Shown: piece after piece, positions 1-9,994 of the stretch
Layout: each line of letters opens with the position of its first letter
Numbering within the stretch: the stretch's first letter is position 1
Source: an uncultured Ruminococcus sp.
GTDB lineage: Bacteria; Bacillota; Clostridia; Oscillospirales; Ruminococcaceae
Reading direction: 5' to 3'
NCBI GenBank assembly: GCA_945868475.1
Contig: CAMBLM010000002.1
Span: 124,001 to 188,000 of the forward strand
DNA: 64,000 nucleotides
Made by a program: the position numbers and the translations under genes
Notes under the pieces: model-generated
What the model saw: only the letters and a program-made list of their open reading frames with translations
What the model was told of the DNA's origin: nothing
The model's database searches: none

Positions 1-2
1 AA

Positions 3-35
3 AACGGTGAAAAACGCGCTGGTTTTTCACCGTTG
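3..35. terminator. intrinsic terminator hairpin (AACGGTGAAAAAC..GTTTTTCACCGTT)
   Basis: Perfect 13-bp inverted repeat downstream of the minus-strand gene at 56-334. Confidence 0.7.
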
Positions 36-55
36 AAAGCATTGTGGATAAGGAC

Positions 56-334
56 TTAGCCCTGTTCCTTCATCTTTGCGAAGCACTCGCTGCAGTATAC
101 AGGACGGTCTTCTCTCGGTCTGAAAGGAACCTTTGCAACGCCGCCGCAGGAAGCGCATGTTGCTTCAAACATTTCTCTTTCTGTTCTTGTGCTGTTCTTT
201 CTTGCATCACGGCAAGCCTTGCATCTCTGTGGTTCGTTTACAAAACCCTTTTCAGCATAGAATTCCTGCTCTCCGGCTGTGAATACGAACTCATTTCCAC
301 ATTCCTTGCAAACTAATGTCTTGTCTTCGTACAT
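56..334 (-). CDS. zinc-ribbon domain protein
   Basis: 92 aa; CKEC..CKAC and CASC..CSEC cysteine pairs. Confidence 0.75.
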   Translation of the reverse strand: MYEDKTLVCKECGNEFVFTAGEQEFYAEKGFVNEPQRCKACRDARKNSTRTEREMFEATCASCGGVAKVPFRPREDRPVYCSECFAKMKEQG

Positions 335-373
335 TTTGATTTCCCTCGCTTAAAAATAATTAATAGATTTTAG

Positions 374-449
374 ACCTGAGGACGGACTTGCACCGACACC
401 TTTGCCTTTTGTGGAAAGAACAACGCTCTGAACTTTAAGCTACTTGGCC
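374..449 (-). pseudogene. degenerate tRNA-like sequence
   Basis: Reverse complement GGCCAAG-TA-GCTT..GAGC..GGTGCAAGTCC..GGTC resembles acceptor, D-arm and T-arm, but acceptor and anticodon stems carry mismatches; no encoded CCA. Confidence 0.35.
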
Positions 450-464
450 ATATATGAAAGCTTC

Positions 465-1052
465 TCATTTTCCGAGGAGCATTTTCAGCTTTTTTCTTAT
501 TCTGAAAACAGCATTATCTGCCGATTTTTCCGGGATGCCGAGCATCTCCGCGATCTCACGGTAGCTTCTTCCGTCCAGATAAAGCCCGAAAACCTTTGCT
601 TCGAGCGGCGAAAGCACCGATCCTATCATCTTTTTTATCCTTATGCCGCTTTCTTTTTCGAGGCAGATATTCTCGGGTGAGGAATCCGCGTCTGCGATGT
701 CGTTTTCATCGGTGATAACGGTCATATCGTTCCGCTTATGCTTTGCGATGGTCTGAGCCGCTGTTTTTATGCGGTTTGTGATACAGACATCGGCAAAGGA
801 AGAAAACCATGCGCCGTTTTCGCAGTCGAAGCTTTCTATAGCATTGCAAAGCGCGAGCAGACCCTCCTGCGTGAGGTCTTCAAGGTCGGAGCAGTTATCC
901 GAATAAGTGTGCGCTCTTTTCAGCACGAGCTTCATATAGCGCGAGATCATCACGGAAACCGCGTCCTTGCTTTCCCTGCTCTGCTGTCCTCTGTCATTGT
1001 GAATGACTTCTATAAGCTCTTTATCGGAGAGATCTTCAGTATTCCGGATCAA
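465..1052 (-). CDS. sigma-70 family RNA polymerase sigma factor, SigH-like
   Basis: 195 aa; DLEDLTQEGLLALCNAIESFD region 2 and C-terminal sigma region 4 (SYREIAEMLGIPEKSADNAVFRIRKKLK). Confidence 0.85.
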   Translation of the reverse strand: MIRNTEDLSDKELIEVIHNDRGQQSRESKDAVSVMISRYMKLVLKRAHTYSDNCSDLEDLTQEGLLALCNAIESFDCENGAWFSSFADVCITNRIKTAAQTIAKHKRNDMTVITDENDIADADSSPENICLEKESGIRIKKMIGSVLSPLEAKVFGLYLDGRSYREIAEMLGIPEKSADNAVFRIRKKLKMLLGK

Positions 1053-1507
1053 TTCAATTCAACCTCCGAAAAGCCTGCATTGGGATAAACTTAGACATTA
1101 GGAAAATATAGTTCAAAAATATTTCACCTAACTATCATAATTCTAAACATTTTAATTCACTTTGTCAAGTAAAATTCCGCTTTTTATTGCTTTCGTTGAT
1201 TTTTTTGGTAAAGTTGGCTTAATCGTTTAAGACTTTTTAGCTATTTTTACCCTCTTTTTCAATGATATATGACAAAATAAACAAGAGTTGACAATTGAGG
1301 CTCAACGGACGTTCAAAAATAAGGTCTTCCGCAATTATCCTATATAAATAGTATAGTCAGCATCTTTGCTTTTCCGTAACTTTCTGTTTCGGGATTTAAC
1401 AGCTTATACAAAATTTTGGTTTACAATGAAAACGTTTGCTTATGCTTCACTCAAACGCTATTAAATATTAACTATTCATTATAAATTATCAATTTTCTAT
1501 AAAACGC

Positions 1508-1536
1508 TTGCAATTGGGTTTAAAAAATGTTATAAT
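1508..1536 (+). promoter_or_regulatory. sigma-A type promoter for yajC
   Basis: TTGCAA - 17 bp - TATAAT. Confidence 0.7.
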
Positions 1537-1612
1537 GGTAAATATTGAATTTATATCGATAATTCAGGGACGAAATGATGTCCCCTTATCAATTTTGGAG
1601 GTTTAAAGACTT

Positions 1613-2044
1613 ATGTTTACAAATTCACTTATTGCTTTTGCGACAGAAACCGCTGCCACCACAGCAACAATGGACACAAAGGCAAGCACTATCTCGATGC
1701 TTTTCTCGTTCGGTCTTCTTATCATCGTTTTCTACTTCTTCCTTATCAGACCTCAGAAGAAAAAAGAAAAGGAAGCAAAGCAGCTTCGTGATAATCTTCA
1801 GATCGGTGACGAAGTTACGACTATCGGCGGCATTGTCGGCATCATCGTTCGCAAAAACGAAGACACCTGCGTTATCGAAACAGGCGGCGACCGCAGCAAG
1901 ATCCGTGTAAAGCTCTGGGCAATTTCCGAAAACAACACCGTTCATGATGTTGCCGAAGAAAGCGCAAAGGAATCCTTCAAGCCCAAGAAGGAAAAGAAGG
2001 ACAAGGAAGCTGAAAAGGCAGAAAAGTCCGACAAGGCTGAATAA
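1613..2044 (+). CDS. yajC: preprotein translocase subunit YajC
   Basis: 143 aa; one TM, FYFFLIRPQKKKEKE and GDEVTTIGGIVGIIV motifs. Confidence 0.95.
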   Translation: MFTNSLIAFATETAATTATMDTKASTISMLFSFGLLIIVFYFFLIRPQKKKEKEAKQLRDNLQIGDEVTTIGGIVGIIVRKNEDTCVIETGGDRSKIRVKLWAISENNTVHDVAEESAKESFKPKKEKKDKEAEKAEKSDKAE

Positions 2045-2085
2045 TCACGAATATTATCTCCGCCCTGCACATATATTTTACAAAT

Positions 2086-2511
2086 ATGCGCAGGGCGGAG
2101 GTTTTTCTTATGCGGAAAAGTGCGGAGCAGAAACACAAGGACGAGGTCATACGAACGGTAGTGACGGCGGTGCTTTCGGGCATCGGTGTGCTTTCGGTGT
2201 GTCTTTTCGTTTTTGGTGAAATTGCAGTAAAGGTCGATATTTCAGACGGGATAATGTCCGTAATGGCGCAGATATCGCTTGCGGCAGGCTGTTTCGCGGC
2301 TGCTTTTACTGCTGCGAAACAGCGCGGCAGAAAGGGACTGCTTTCGGGACTTTGCTGCGGAGGCATTGCTTTCGCGGTGATATTTCTGCTCGGTATCATC
2401 TTCGCCGGAAGTTTCTCCGCAGGCGGCTTTATATCGAAGATACTTGCAATAGCTGCCTGTTCGGCGGCAGGCGGCATGCTTGGAGTAAATTCAAAGAAAA
2501 AATTTCGTTAA
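2086..2511 (+). CDS. TIGR04086-like family membrane protein
   Basis: 141 aa four-TM protein in the characteristic position between yajC and the SCIFF peptide. Confidence 0.75.
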   Translation: MRRAEVFLMRKSAEQKHKDEVIRTVVTAVLSGIGVLSVCLFVFGEIAVKVDISDGIMSVMAQISLAAGCFAAAFTAAKQRGRKGLLSGLCCGGIAFAVIFLLGIIFAGSFSAGGFISKILAIAACSAAGGMLGVNSKKKFR

Positions 2512-2519
2512 ACTGCCTA

Positions 2520-2548
2520 TTGAAATTTGAAAAGATATGTGTTATAAT
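2520..2548 (+). promoter_or_regulatory. promoter upstream of SCIFF peptide
   Basis: TTGAAA - 17 bp - TATAAT. Confidence 0.65.
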
Positions 2549-2581
2549 GTAATAAATAATTATTTAGTGGAGGATTTTGTT

Positions 2582-2719
2582 ATGAAGCACATCAAGACCA
2601 TCAATGCGGCTAACCTCAAGAAAACAGCTGAAAAGGGCGGCTGCGGCAAGTGCCAGGCTTCCTGTCAGTCTGCTTGCAAGACTTCTTGCACAGTTGCTAA
2701 CCAGAAGTGCGAAAAGTGA
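2582..2719 (+). CDS. scfA: SCIFF family ranthipeptide precursor (six cysteines in 45 residues)
   Basis: MKHIKTINAANLKKTAEKGGCGKCQASCQSACKTSCTVANQKCEK: 45 aa, six Cys, directly upstream of the radical-SAM maturase. Confidence 0.95.
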   Translation: MKHIKTINAANLKKTAEKGGCGKCQASCQSACKTSCTVANQKCEK

Positions 2720-2846
2720 TCCGGTGATCGGCTGAATTGCTGCGGGGCGGCTCACTTTTGCCGTCCTCGCATAAATCCGGCTGTCTGCCGGGTTTTATTT
2801 TTTATAAAAAAACTTCCCACTGTTTTTGTTTGAAAGGTAAGATCTT

Positions 2847-4229
2847 ATGATTCATAAATACAAGCTTAACGGATATAATATAGTTCTCGACGTAAACAGC
2901 GGCGGCGTTCACCTCGTGGACGAGCTTACTTATGATATGCTCGACAATGTTGAGCCTCCGTTCGAGGACAAGTGTCCCGAAAGAGTCAAGGAAAAGCTTT
3001 CGCGCTTCTACTCCCCCGAAGATATCGAATCCTGCTATCAGGAAGTCGTTGAGCTTTACAGGAATGAAGTTCTTTTCTCCGAGGATACATATGAAAAGTT
3101 CGCTAAGTATTCCGTTCCTGCTCCGATAAAGGCAATGTGCCTGCTCGTTGAACAGGACTGCAACCTCCGCTGTGAATACTGCTTCGCATCACAGGGCGAC
3201 TACGGCACGGGCTGCAGAATGCACATGGATTTTGAAACGGGCAAAAAGGCACTCGACTTCCTGCTTGAAAAGTCGGTCGGCAGAGAGAACCTCGAAGTTG
3301 ACTTCTTCGGCGGTGAACCGCTCATGAACTGGAACGTTGTAAAGCAGCTCGTTGAATACGGCCGTTCCAAGGAAAAGGAATACAACAAGAACTTCCGCTT
3401 CACAGTTACAACGAACGGTATGCTCCTCGATGCGGACAAGATCGACTTTATCAACAAGGAAATGAGCAACGTTGTTCTCTCCGTTGACGGACGCAAGGAA
3501 GTCAATGACCGCATGAGAAAGCGTATCGACGGCACGGGCAGCTATGACCGCTTTATGCCGAAGTACAAAGAGCTTGTTGAAAAGAGAAACCACCGGAACT
3601 ACTATGTTCGCGGCACCTTCACAAAGTATAACCTCGACTTCTCGAATGACGTTTACAGCCTTTTCAACGAGGGCTTCGATCAGATCTCCGTTGAGCCGTG
3701 CGTAAGCGACCCGAAAGAGCCTTACTCCATCACGCAGAGCGACCTCCCGAGAGTTTTCTCCGAGTATGAAAAGCTTGCGCAGATGCTTCTTATCAACGAC
3801 AAGCAGGGCAAGCACTTCAACTTCTTCCACTTTATGCTCGACCTTGACCAAGGACCTTGCGCTATCAAGCGTCTGAGAGGCTGCAGCAGCGGCAACGAAT
3901 ATGTAGCTATCACTCCCGAGGGTGACATCTACCCCTGCCACCAGTTCGTCGGCGTTGAGGATATGAAGATGGGCAACATTAACGAGGGTACATTCAACGA
4001 AGAGCTGAAAAAAGAATTTGCAGGTGCGCACATTTACTCCAAGGAAGACTGCAAGAAGTGCTGGGCAAGATTCTACTGCAGCGGCGGCTGTAATGCGAAC
4101 AACTTCATTTACAACGGCGACATTCATCAGGCGCACAAGATCTCCTGCGAGATCGAAAAGAAGCGTCTTGAATGTGCTATCATGATGAAAGCTGCAAAGG
4201 CTGCGGAAGAACAGGGCATTGAATTATAA
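2847..4229 (+). CDS. scfB: SCIFF radical SAM maturase
   Basis: 460 aa; CNLRCEYC radical SAM motif and C-terminal SPASM-type cysteines (CSSG..CHQF..CKKCWARFYCSGGC). Confidence 0.95.
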   Translation: MIHKYKLNGYNIVLDVNSGGVHLVDELTYDMLDNVEPPFEDKCPERVKEKLSRFYSPEDIESCYQEVVELYRNEVLFSEDTYEKFAKYSVPAPIKAMCLLVEQDCNLRCEYCFASQGDYGTGCRMHMDFETGKKALDFLLEKSVGRENLEVDFFGGEPLMNWNVVKQLVEYGRSKEKEYNKNFRFTVTTNGMLLDADKIDFINKEMSNVVLSVDGRKEVNDRMRKRIDGTGSYDRFMPKYKELVEKRNHRNYYVRGTFTKYNLDFSNDVYSLFNEGFDQISVEPCVSDPKEPYSITQSDLPRVFSEYEKLAQMLLINDKQGKHFNFFHFMLDLDQGPCAIKRLRGCSSGNEYVAITPEGDIYPCHQFVGVEDMKMGNINEGTFNEELKKEFAGAHIYSKEDCKKCWARFYCSGGCNANNFIYNGDIHQAHKISCEIEKKRLECAIMMKAAKAAEEQGIEL

Positions 4230-4414
4230 TTTGGAATTAGGAATTCGGAATGCGGAATTATCTAATGCGTAATTCGTAATTAAGCTTCGCTATTTTGATA
4301 GATATTTATAAAAAGGTGCTGTCACGTTTTTTGTGACAGCACCTTTTTTATTTATGCTATTATTGTGTATTGCAATCTATTTGCAAAATACAATAATTAC
4401 GCATTACGAATTGA
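4230..4414. repeat. composite inverted-repeat/terminator element (E1)
   Basis: Outer AATTCGGAATGCGGAATT..AATGCGTAATTCGTAATTA inverted against TAATTACGCATTACGAATT around hairpin GGTGCTGTCAC..GTGACAGCACC. Confidence 0.8.
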
Positions 4415-4732
4415 ATTTTTCGGTTCGGGGTAGATTTCCTCAAAAAGCTTTTGCAAGAAAGCCTTATCGTCAATTTTTTCGCAAAGTATCATATTCTTTG
4501 CGCCGTCATAAGGCGGCTCGTGCGGCGAATCGGGCATAAGTTTTTCTGCGCTCGGGGTAGGCTTTATCAGCAGACGGTCATCGCAGACATAAGCGGTTAT
4601 CTTTCCTTTATAATAGATGATATACTCCCCCATCATCTGCTTATAATTTATATTTTCAAGGTTTGAGAGCTGTTCGAGGACATATTCGAGAAATTCTTTT
4701 CGTGACGGCACTGCATACTCCCCCTTTTTCAT
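4397..4732 (-). CDS. TfoX/Sxy N-terminal domain protein
   Basis: 111 aa; YKQMMGEYIIYYKGKITAYVCDDRLLIKPTP; C-terminal NSIRNA encoded by the adjacent repeat. Confidence 0.8.
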   Translation of the reverse strand: MKKGEYAVPSRKEFLEYVLEQLSNLENINYKQMMGEYIIYYKGKITAYVCDDRLLIKPTPSAEKLMPDSPHEPPYDGAKNMILCEKIDDKAFLQKLFEEIYPEPKNSIRNA

Positions 4733-4802
4733 TGTTTATTTGTATTGTATCACAGATTCACGGAAAATTCAAGCTTTTTCTCGGGCAAATGCGCTAAACC
4801 GC

Positions 4803-4831
4803 TTGCAATATGCACTTTAGTATGGTATAAT
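4803..4831 (+). promoter_or_regulatory. promoter of purB
   Basis: TTGCAA - 17 bp - TATAAT. Confidence 0.7.
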
Positions 4832-4876
4832 GAAAATATAATTTTCGTTTATATTATGAATTAGGAGTTGTTTTTG

Positions 4877-6310
4877 ATGTCTTTTGATAGCTATGAATCC
4901 CCTTTCTGCACCCGATATGCGAGCAAGGAAATGCAGTATATCTTCTCCGCAGACAAAAAATTCACCACCTGGAGAAAGCTTTGGGTCGCTCTTGCAAGAG
5001 CTGAAATGAAGCTCGGACTTCCTGTTACTCAGGAACAGGTGGACGAGCTTGAAGCAAACGTTGACAACATTGACTATGCTGTTGCCGCTGAGAGAGAAAA
5101 GCTCGTTCGTCACGATGTTATGGCTCACGTTTACACCTATGGTCTTGCTTGTCCCAAGGCCAAGGGTATCATTCACCTCGGTGCTACTTCCTGCTACGTT
5201 GGCGACAACACCGACATTATCATTATGCGTGATGCGCTCAAAGTCGTAAAGAGAAAGCTTATCAACGTTCTCGGTCAGCTTTCCGAATTTGCAATGGAAT
5301 ACAAGGATATGCCTTGTCTTGCTTACACACATCTCCAGCCTGCACAGCTCACGACTGTCGGCAAGCGCGCTACTCTTTGGATGAATGAGCTTCTTATGGA
5401 TCTCAACGAAATTGATTATCGTATCGAGAACCTTGCGCTCCTCGGCTCAAAGGGTACAACGGGCACACAGGCTTCGTTTATGGAGCTTTTCGAGGGCGAC
5501 ACGGACAAGGTAAAGAAGCTTGAAGAGCTTATTGCAGAAGAGATGGGCTTCGACAAGGTAGTTCCCGTATCGGGTCAGACCTATTCGAGAAAGATAGATT
5601 CACAGATCGTTGCAACACTCAGCGGAATCGCACAGTCGGCAATGAAGTTCGCAAACGATATGAGAATCCTCCAGAACTTCAAGGAAATGGAAGAACCGTT
5701 TGAGAAGAACCAGATTGGCTCGTCCGCAATGCCTTACAAGAGAAATCCTATGCGCTGTGAGCGTATCACTGCTCTTGCGCGTTATGTTATGATTGACTCG
5801 CTCAACCCTGCATTCACCGCAGGTACACAGTGGTTTGAGAGAACGCTCGATGACTCGGCTAACAAGAGAATTTCCGTTGCCGAGGGCTTCCTTGCTATCG
5901 ACGCTATCCTCAATATCCTTATCAATGTAACATCGGGAATCGTTGTATATCCAAAGGTTATCCGCGCAAGGATCATGAAGGAGCTTCCGTTTATGGCTTC
6001 CGAGAACATTATGATGGACGCTGTAAAGAGAGGCGGCGACAGACAGGCTCTCCACGAAAAGATCCGTACCTACGCAATGGAGGCCGGCAAGCAGGTCAAG
6101 GAATTCGGTCTTGAAAATGACCTTATTGAGAGAATTCTCGCTGACCCCGATTTCAAGACCTCGAGAGAAGAGATCGAAGCTATTCTTCAGCCTGAGCATT
6201 TCACGGGCAGAAGCGCACAGCAGACCGAAGAGTTCGTAAACGGACTTATCAAGCCTATCCTTGAAGCAAACAAGGACATTATGGGTGAAAAGGCAGAACT
6301 TACAGTTTAA
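4877..6310 (+). CDS. purB: adenylosuccinate lyase
   Basis: Signature GSSAMPYKRNP; AGGAG RBS places the start at the ATG at 4877. Confidence 0.95.
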   Translation: MSFDSYESPFCTRYASKEMQYIFSADKKFTTWRKLWVALARAEMKLGLPVTQEQVDELEANVDNIDYAVAAEREKLVRHDVMAHVYTYGLACPKAKGIIHLGATSCYVGDNTDIIIMRDALKVVKRKLINVLGQLSEFAMEYKDMPCLAYTHLQPAQLTTVGKRATLWMNELLMDLNEIDYRIENLALLGSKGTTGTQASFMELFEGDTDKVKKLEELIAEEMGFDKVVPVSGQTYSRKIDSQIVATLSGIAQSAMKFANDMRILQNFKEMEEPFEKNQIGSSAMPYKRNPMRCERITALARYVMIDSLNPAFTAGTQWFERTLDDSANKRISVAEGFLAIDAILNILINVTSGIVVYPKVIRARIMKELPFMASENIMMDAVKRGGDRQALHEKIRTYAMEAGKQVKEFGLENDLIERILADPDFKTSREEIEAILQPEHFTGRSAQQTEEFVNGLIKPILEANKDIMGEKAELTV

Positions 6311-6652
6311 TGCGTAATGCGTAATGCGTAATTATTTTGTTCAGTGAGTTCATATTGAACACCATAGGGGGACGGTTTTCCCGTCCCATGCCGCAAGGCG
6401 TTTATGAAATAAACGAACAAGCCTGTTTTCAAGGTAAAACCTTTGAAAACAGGCTTGTATTTTTATTATTAACGGTATTGGTACGTCAAAATCGCTGACG
6501 CGATTCGTGACGTGAAACCCGTCCACTACAATTTTTCATGCGTTTTGCATAACAGATTGGTACATTAAACGGGCGGATATAGGATCCGCCCGTACGGAAT
6601 TCAGGTTTTCACAACAAATATGCGAAACAAAATAATTACGCATTACGAATTA
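6308..6652. repeat. composite inverted-repeat/terminator element (E2)
   Basis: AATGCGTAATGCGTAATT / AATTACGCATTACGAATT ends; core AAGCCTGTTTTCA..TGAAAACAGGCTT; GGGCGGATATAGGATCCGCCC palindrome at 6571; GGGACGG..CCCGTCCC-GCCGCAAGGCG module. Confidence 0.8.
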
Positions 6653-7071
6653 GTCATTATCTCAATGTAAACTTCATTGTCCGAAACATAGCTTGAATTT
6701 ATATCGACCGTATATTTTAAATAAAGGTCGCCGCCGTCTGCGGTGAGGTTGTTTACTATCGACTGCGTGTAAATGCCGATAGTCATATCGCCGTATGGTG
6801 TACCGTAATGGCAATGATGCTTTTTATCCTTTTCGATGATAAGGTTCGTGCCTGCTTCGCCGCTTCGTACTATTGAGGCGCTTTCGTTGCCGAACGCGGT
6901 TATTTCCGTGCGCGCGCCCTCAAAGCCTGTTGCTTCGGTTTCGTCATAGGCGATTTTAAATCCGCCGCCCTTCACGGTCGAAAAAGTTGCGCCCGTTATA
7001 AGCTCGGTTTCGTTTCTTTCCCTATCTACCTGCTGAACGCCTTTCAGCGTTATTGTAACGTCTTTTTTCAT
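6643..7071 (-). CDS. DUF1934 family protein (YwiB-like)
   Basis: 142 aa lipocalin-like protein next to murI/ddl. Confidence 0.75.
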   Translation of the reverse strand: MKKDVTITLKGVQQVDRERNETELITGATFSTVKGGGFKIAYDETEATGFEGARTEITAFGNESASIVRSGEAGTNLIIEKDKKHHCHYGTPYGDMTIGIYTQSIVNNLTADGGDLYLKYTVDINSSYVSDNEVYIEIMTNS

Positions 7072-7128
7072 ATTTGACCTCTTAGAAAAAGCCGCCGATC
7101 GTTGCTTTGAGCATCGGCGGTTTCTTTT

Positions 7129-7956
7129 TTATGCGAGCGAGATAAGTTCTTCTGTTTCGACTTTCTCGACACTTCCTTTTATTTTTTCGCCAAGGAAACA
7201 TTCGGCGTTATCCTTGAACATTTCGGTGCTGTCCGATGAATAGAACACCGTTTCGCCCTCGGCTTCACGCTCTGCGAGCATATCGTGTCTTGTGAGATAT
7301 GCGCAGGCGAACTTTGCGGCTTCGCTTCCTGCGGAGATAAGCTCTACATTTTCGCCCATAAAGTCGGCGATAACGTCCTGCATTATCGGATAATGAGTAC
7401 AGCCGAGGATAAGCGTATCAACACCCTCGCGTTTGAGCGGTTCGAGATACTGCTCTGCGACGAGCTGAGCTACCTTGTTGTTTCTGTCCGCAAAGCCGTT
7501 TTCGACAAGCGGCACGAACAGCGGACAAGCCGCACCAACGACTGTGAGTGATGGTTTTATCGTGCGAATAGCCTTTGCATAAGCGCCCGATCTTATCGTT
7601 GCGGCTGTTCCGATAACGCCGATCTTTCCGTTCCTTGTTTTGGCGCAGGCGGTCTGGACCGTCGGCAGAAGGACTCCCGTGAAAGGTATGCCGTCGGCGT
7701 CCTTTTTATCCATTCCCACGACAGATGAAACTGTACCGCAGGCGGCGATTATCATTTTGACATCGTGCTTTTTCATAAAAGCGATATCCTGCATCGCGTA
7801 TTCCATTATGGCTTCGCGGCTTCGTGAACCGTATGGCAGGCGCGCCGTATCGCCGAAGTAGATGATGTTCTCATTCGGCATAAGGCTGTGCAGTTCCTTA
7901 TAACAGGTCAGGCCGCCCATTCCCGAATCGAAAACTCCGATCGCTGAATTATTCAT
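7129..7956 (-). CDS. murI: glutamate racemase
   Basis: IGVFDSGMGGLTCYKEL, AACGTVSS, LGCTHYPI motifs. Confidence 0.95.
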   Translation of the reverse strand: MNNSAIGVFDSGMGGLTCYKELHSLMPNENIIYFGDTARLPYGSRSREAIMEYAMQDIAFMKKHDVKMIIAACGTVSSVVGMDKKDADGIPFTGVLLPTVQTACAKTRNGKIGVIGTAATIRSGAYAKAIRTIKPSLTVVGAACPLFVPLVENGFADRNNKVAQLVAEQYLEPLKREGVDTLILGCTHYPIMQDVIADFMGENVELISAGSEAAKFACAYLTRHDMLAEREAEGETVFYSSDSTEMFKDNAECFLGEKIKGSVEKVETEELISLA

Positions 7957-7978
7957 TTAAAGCAACTCTCTTTGCAAA

Positions 7979-9037
7979 TTAGTTATCCATAGCCGACTCG
8001 ATAAGTCTGTCGAGAAGTTCAGGCTGTGAGATACCCATATTTTCCATAAGCTTCGGATACATACTGATAGGTGTGAATCCCGGGAGGGTGTTTATCTCAT
8101 TGAGAATGACAGTTCCGTCCTTTTTGAGGAAGAAGTCTATTCTTGAAAGTCCCGAACAGCCGATAGTCTTAAACGCTTTGAGAGCGGTTTCGCGGATCTC
8201 ATTTTCGGACTCGGCAGGGATATCCGCAGGAATGTTGATCCCCGATGTGCCTAAGATATATTTTGCGTCATAATCGTAGAAATCATTGCAGGAAATAATT
8301 TCGCCAACTCTTGAAGCGAACGGCTTATCTGTACCGAAAACAGCACATTCAAGTTCTCTGCCCTCGATGAATTCTTCAACGATGACCTTTTTATCGTGCG
8401 AAAATGCGAGTTTTATCGCATCTTTGAGCTGCTCAAAAGAGCCTGCTTTGTTTACGCCGACCGAAGAACCGCTGTTGCATGGCTTGACGAAGAGCGGAAA
8501 ATCAAGTTCGTTGATGATATTTTCGCAGATCTCATCGAGCTGACCGAGGTCGGACTGACGGACAACTGCGTGTCTTGCCATGTGGATGCCTGCGGCTTCG
8601 AGGATAGTGTGCGTAACGGCTTTATCCATGCAGTCTGCGGAGGCAACGACCTTACAGCCGACATAAGGTATTCCCGAAAGCTCGAGAAGTCCCTGAATAC
8701 AGCCGTCCTCGCCGTGCTGACCGTGGAGTGCGGGGAAAACAACGTCTATTTTCGTTATCGAATATGTACCGTCAACGATCTTGACGATGCCTTTATACAT
8801 CGGGTCGGGAAGAATCACCGCAGGAACGCAGTCGGGGTTGGATTCCCAGTTGCCCGAGGTTATCATATTAACATCGCCCGGATAGTAGAGCCAGCGTCCT
8901 TTTTTCGTAATGCCGATAGGAATGACCTCGTATTTATCGGCAGGGATAGCATTTATAATGTTAGTCGCAGAGATCAGCGAAATATCGTGTTCATTTGAAA
9001 CTCCGCCGAAGAGTACGGCAACTTTGATTCTGGACAT
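7979..9037 (-). CDS. ddl: D-alanine--D-alanine ligase family protein
   Basis: 352 aa ATP-grasp; LFGGVSNEHDIS, HGQHGEDG, VKPCNSGSSVGV, NEINTLPGFT. Confidence 0.9.
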   Translation of the reverse strand: MSRIKVAVLFGGVSNEHDISLISATNIINAIPADKYEVIPIGITKKGRWLYYPGDVNMITSGNWESNPDCVPAVILPDPMYKGIVKIVDGTYSITKIDVVFPALHGQHGEDGCIQGLLELSGIPYVGCKVVASADCMDKAVTHTILEAAGIHMARHAVVRQSDLGQLDEICENIINELDFPLFVKPCNSGSSVGVNKAGSFEQLKDAIKLAFSHDKKVIVEEFIEGRELECAVFGTDKPFASRVGEIISCNDFYDYDAKYILGTSGINIPADIPAESENEIRETALKAFKTIGCSGLSRIDFFLKKDGTVILNEINTLPGFTPISMYPKLMENMGISQPELLDRLIESAMDN

Positions 9038-9179
9038 TTTTTACCACTCCTATGGTTATTGTCACAAAGACGGCAAAAAGCCGCTTTTTGCACAAATATT
9101 ATATCACATTTTTGGTGCTAAAGTCAAGCATTTTTCAAACTTTGCGCTGATGTTTGGACATAATTTCTCTGCCAAAAAT

Positions 9180-9917
9180 TCAAACGGAAATATAATCCGC
9201 AGCAGCATAGCCCGTCATACCGCCGTAGCTGACAACATACCAGTTGCCCGTCTGACCGAGGACAGTGACCTCCGCACGGTTGGGAATAACACCAACAACC
9301 CGTGCATTAGTGTTCGGCAGGCTTCGTATATTGAGATTTGAACCGTCCGTTGTAACTGTTCCCGTCCGTGCAGGTACGGCTTCGACAAAAGGTATGCCGA
9401 AATAGTCGCAAAGTGCTTGGACGAGGTTTCGTGCGATAGACTGCGTGTTGGATTTTATCCACTCCGCGTCCTCGGGGTTGTCGTGATAGCCAAGCTCGCA
9501 AAGCACCGCAACTGCGCGCGTCTGCGTGACTTCGCCGAGTGATGTCGTAGGGAGCGTATTGACCTTTGAGGGGTTCGGGTAGATGTTTTTGAGGTTATTG
9601 ACGATGATATCGGCGAGCCTTTCACTCTGCGCCGAATAGGGTGAATAATAGATATCGATGCCCGAAAGTATGCCTGCGAAGCGACCTCCGCCTGCGTTTG
9701 AGTGAAGAGCGAGATGGACGTCATAATACCGTGAATTTGAGTCTGCGATAGCACCGCGGACATCACGGTCGGGGTCGTTTCGGCTGTAGGTTATGCCCGA
9801 AGAGCGCAGGTAGGGTTCCATAGCATCGGCGATGAGATTCATCTGCTGCTCCTCGTTTCCGCCGTTTACATATCGGTTCCACTGCTGCGTTGACGGGCTC
9901 AAAAATACACTTGGCAT
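9180..9917 (-). CDS. N-acetylmuramoyl-L-alanine amidase with C-terminal SH3 domain
   Basis: VHLALHSNAGGG, CELGYHDNPEDA (Amidase_3) plus NIRSLPNTNARVVGVIP SH3. Confidence 0.9.
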   Translation of the reverse strand: MPSVFLSPSTQQWNRYVNGGNEEQQMNLIADAMEPYLRSSGITYSRNDPDRDVRGAIADSNSRYYDVHLALHSNAGGGRFAGILSGIDIYYSPYSAQSERLADIIVNNLKNIYPNPSKVNTLPTTSLGEVTQTRAVAVLCELGYHDNPEDAEWIKSNTQSIARNLVQALCDYFGIPFVEAVPARTGTVTTDGSNLNIRSLPNTNARVVGVIPNRAEVTVLGQTGNWYVVSYGGMTGYAAADYISV

Positions 9918-9994
9918 AAAAATATCTCCTTACATAGACTTGATAGCTTTGTTCAAGTTTATGCAGGGAGATGATTTTTTATGTTAAAAAAGAG

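Noticed and set aside
1080-1500. AT-rich 500-bp intergenic region as a possible ncRNA
   Set aside because: No strong hairpin, conserved motif or terminator beyond the yajC promoter could be supported by eye.
3189-4136. 315-aa minus-strand ORF within the SCIFF maturase
   Set aside because: Antisense to a strongly supported radical SAM gene; low-complexity V/A/L-rich translation typical of a shadow ORF.
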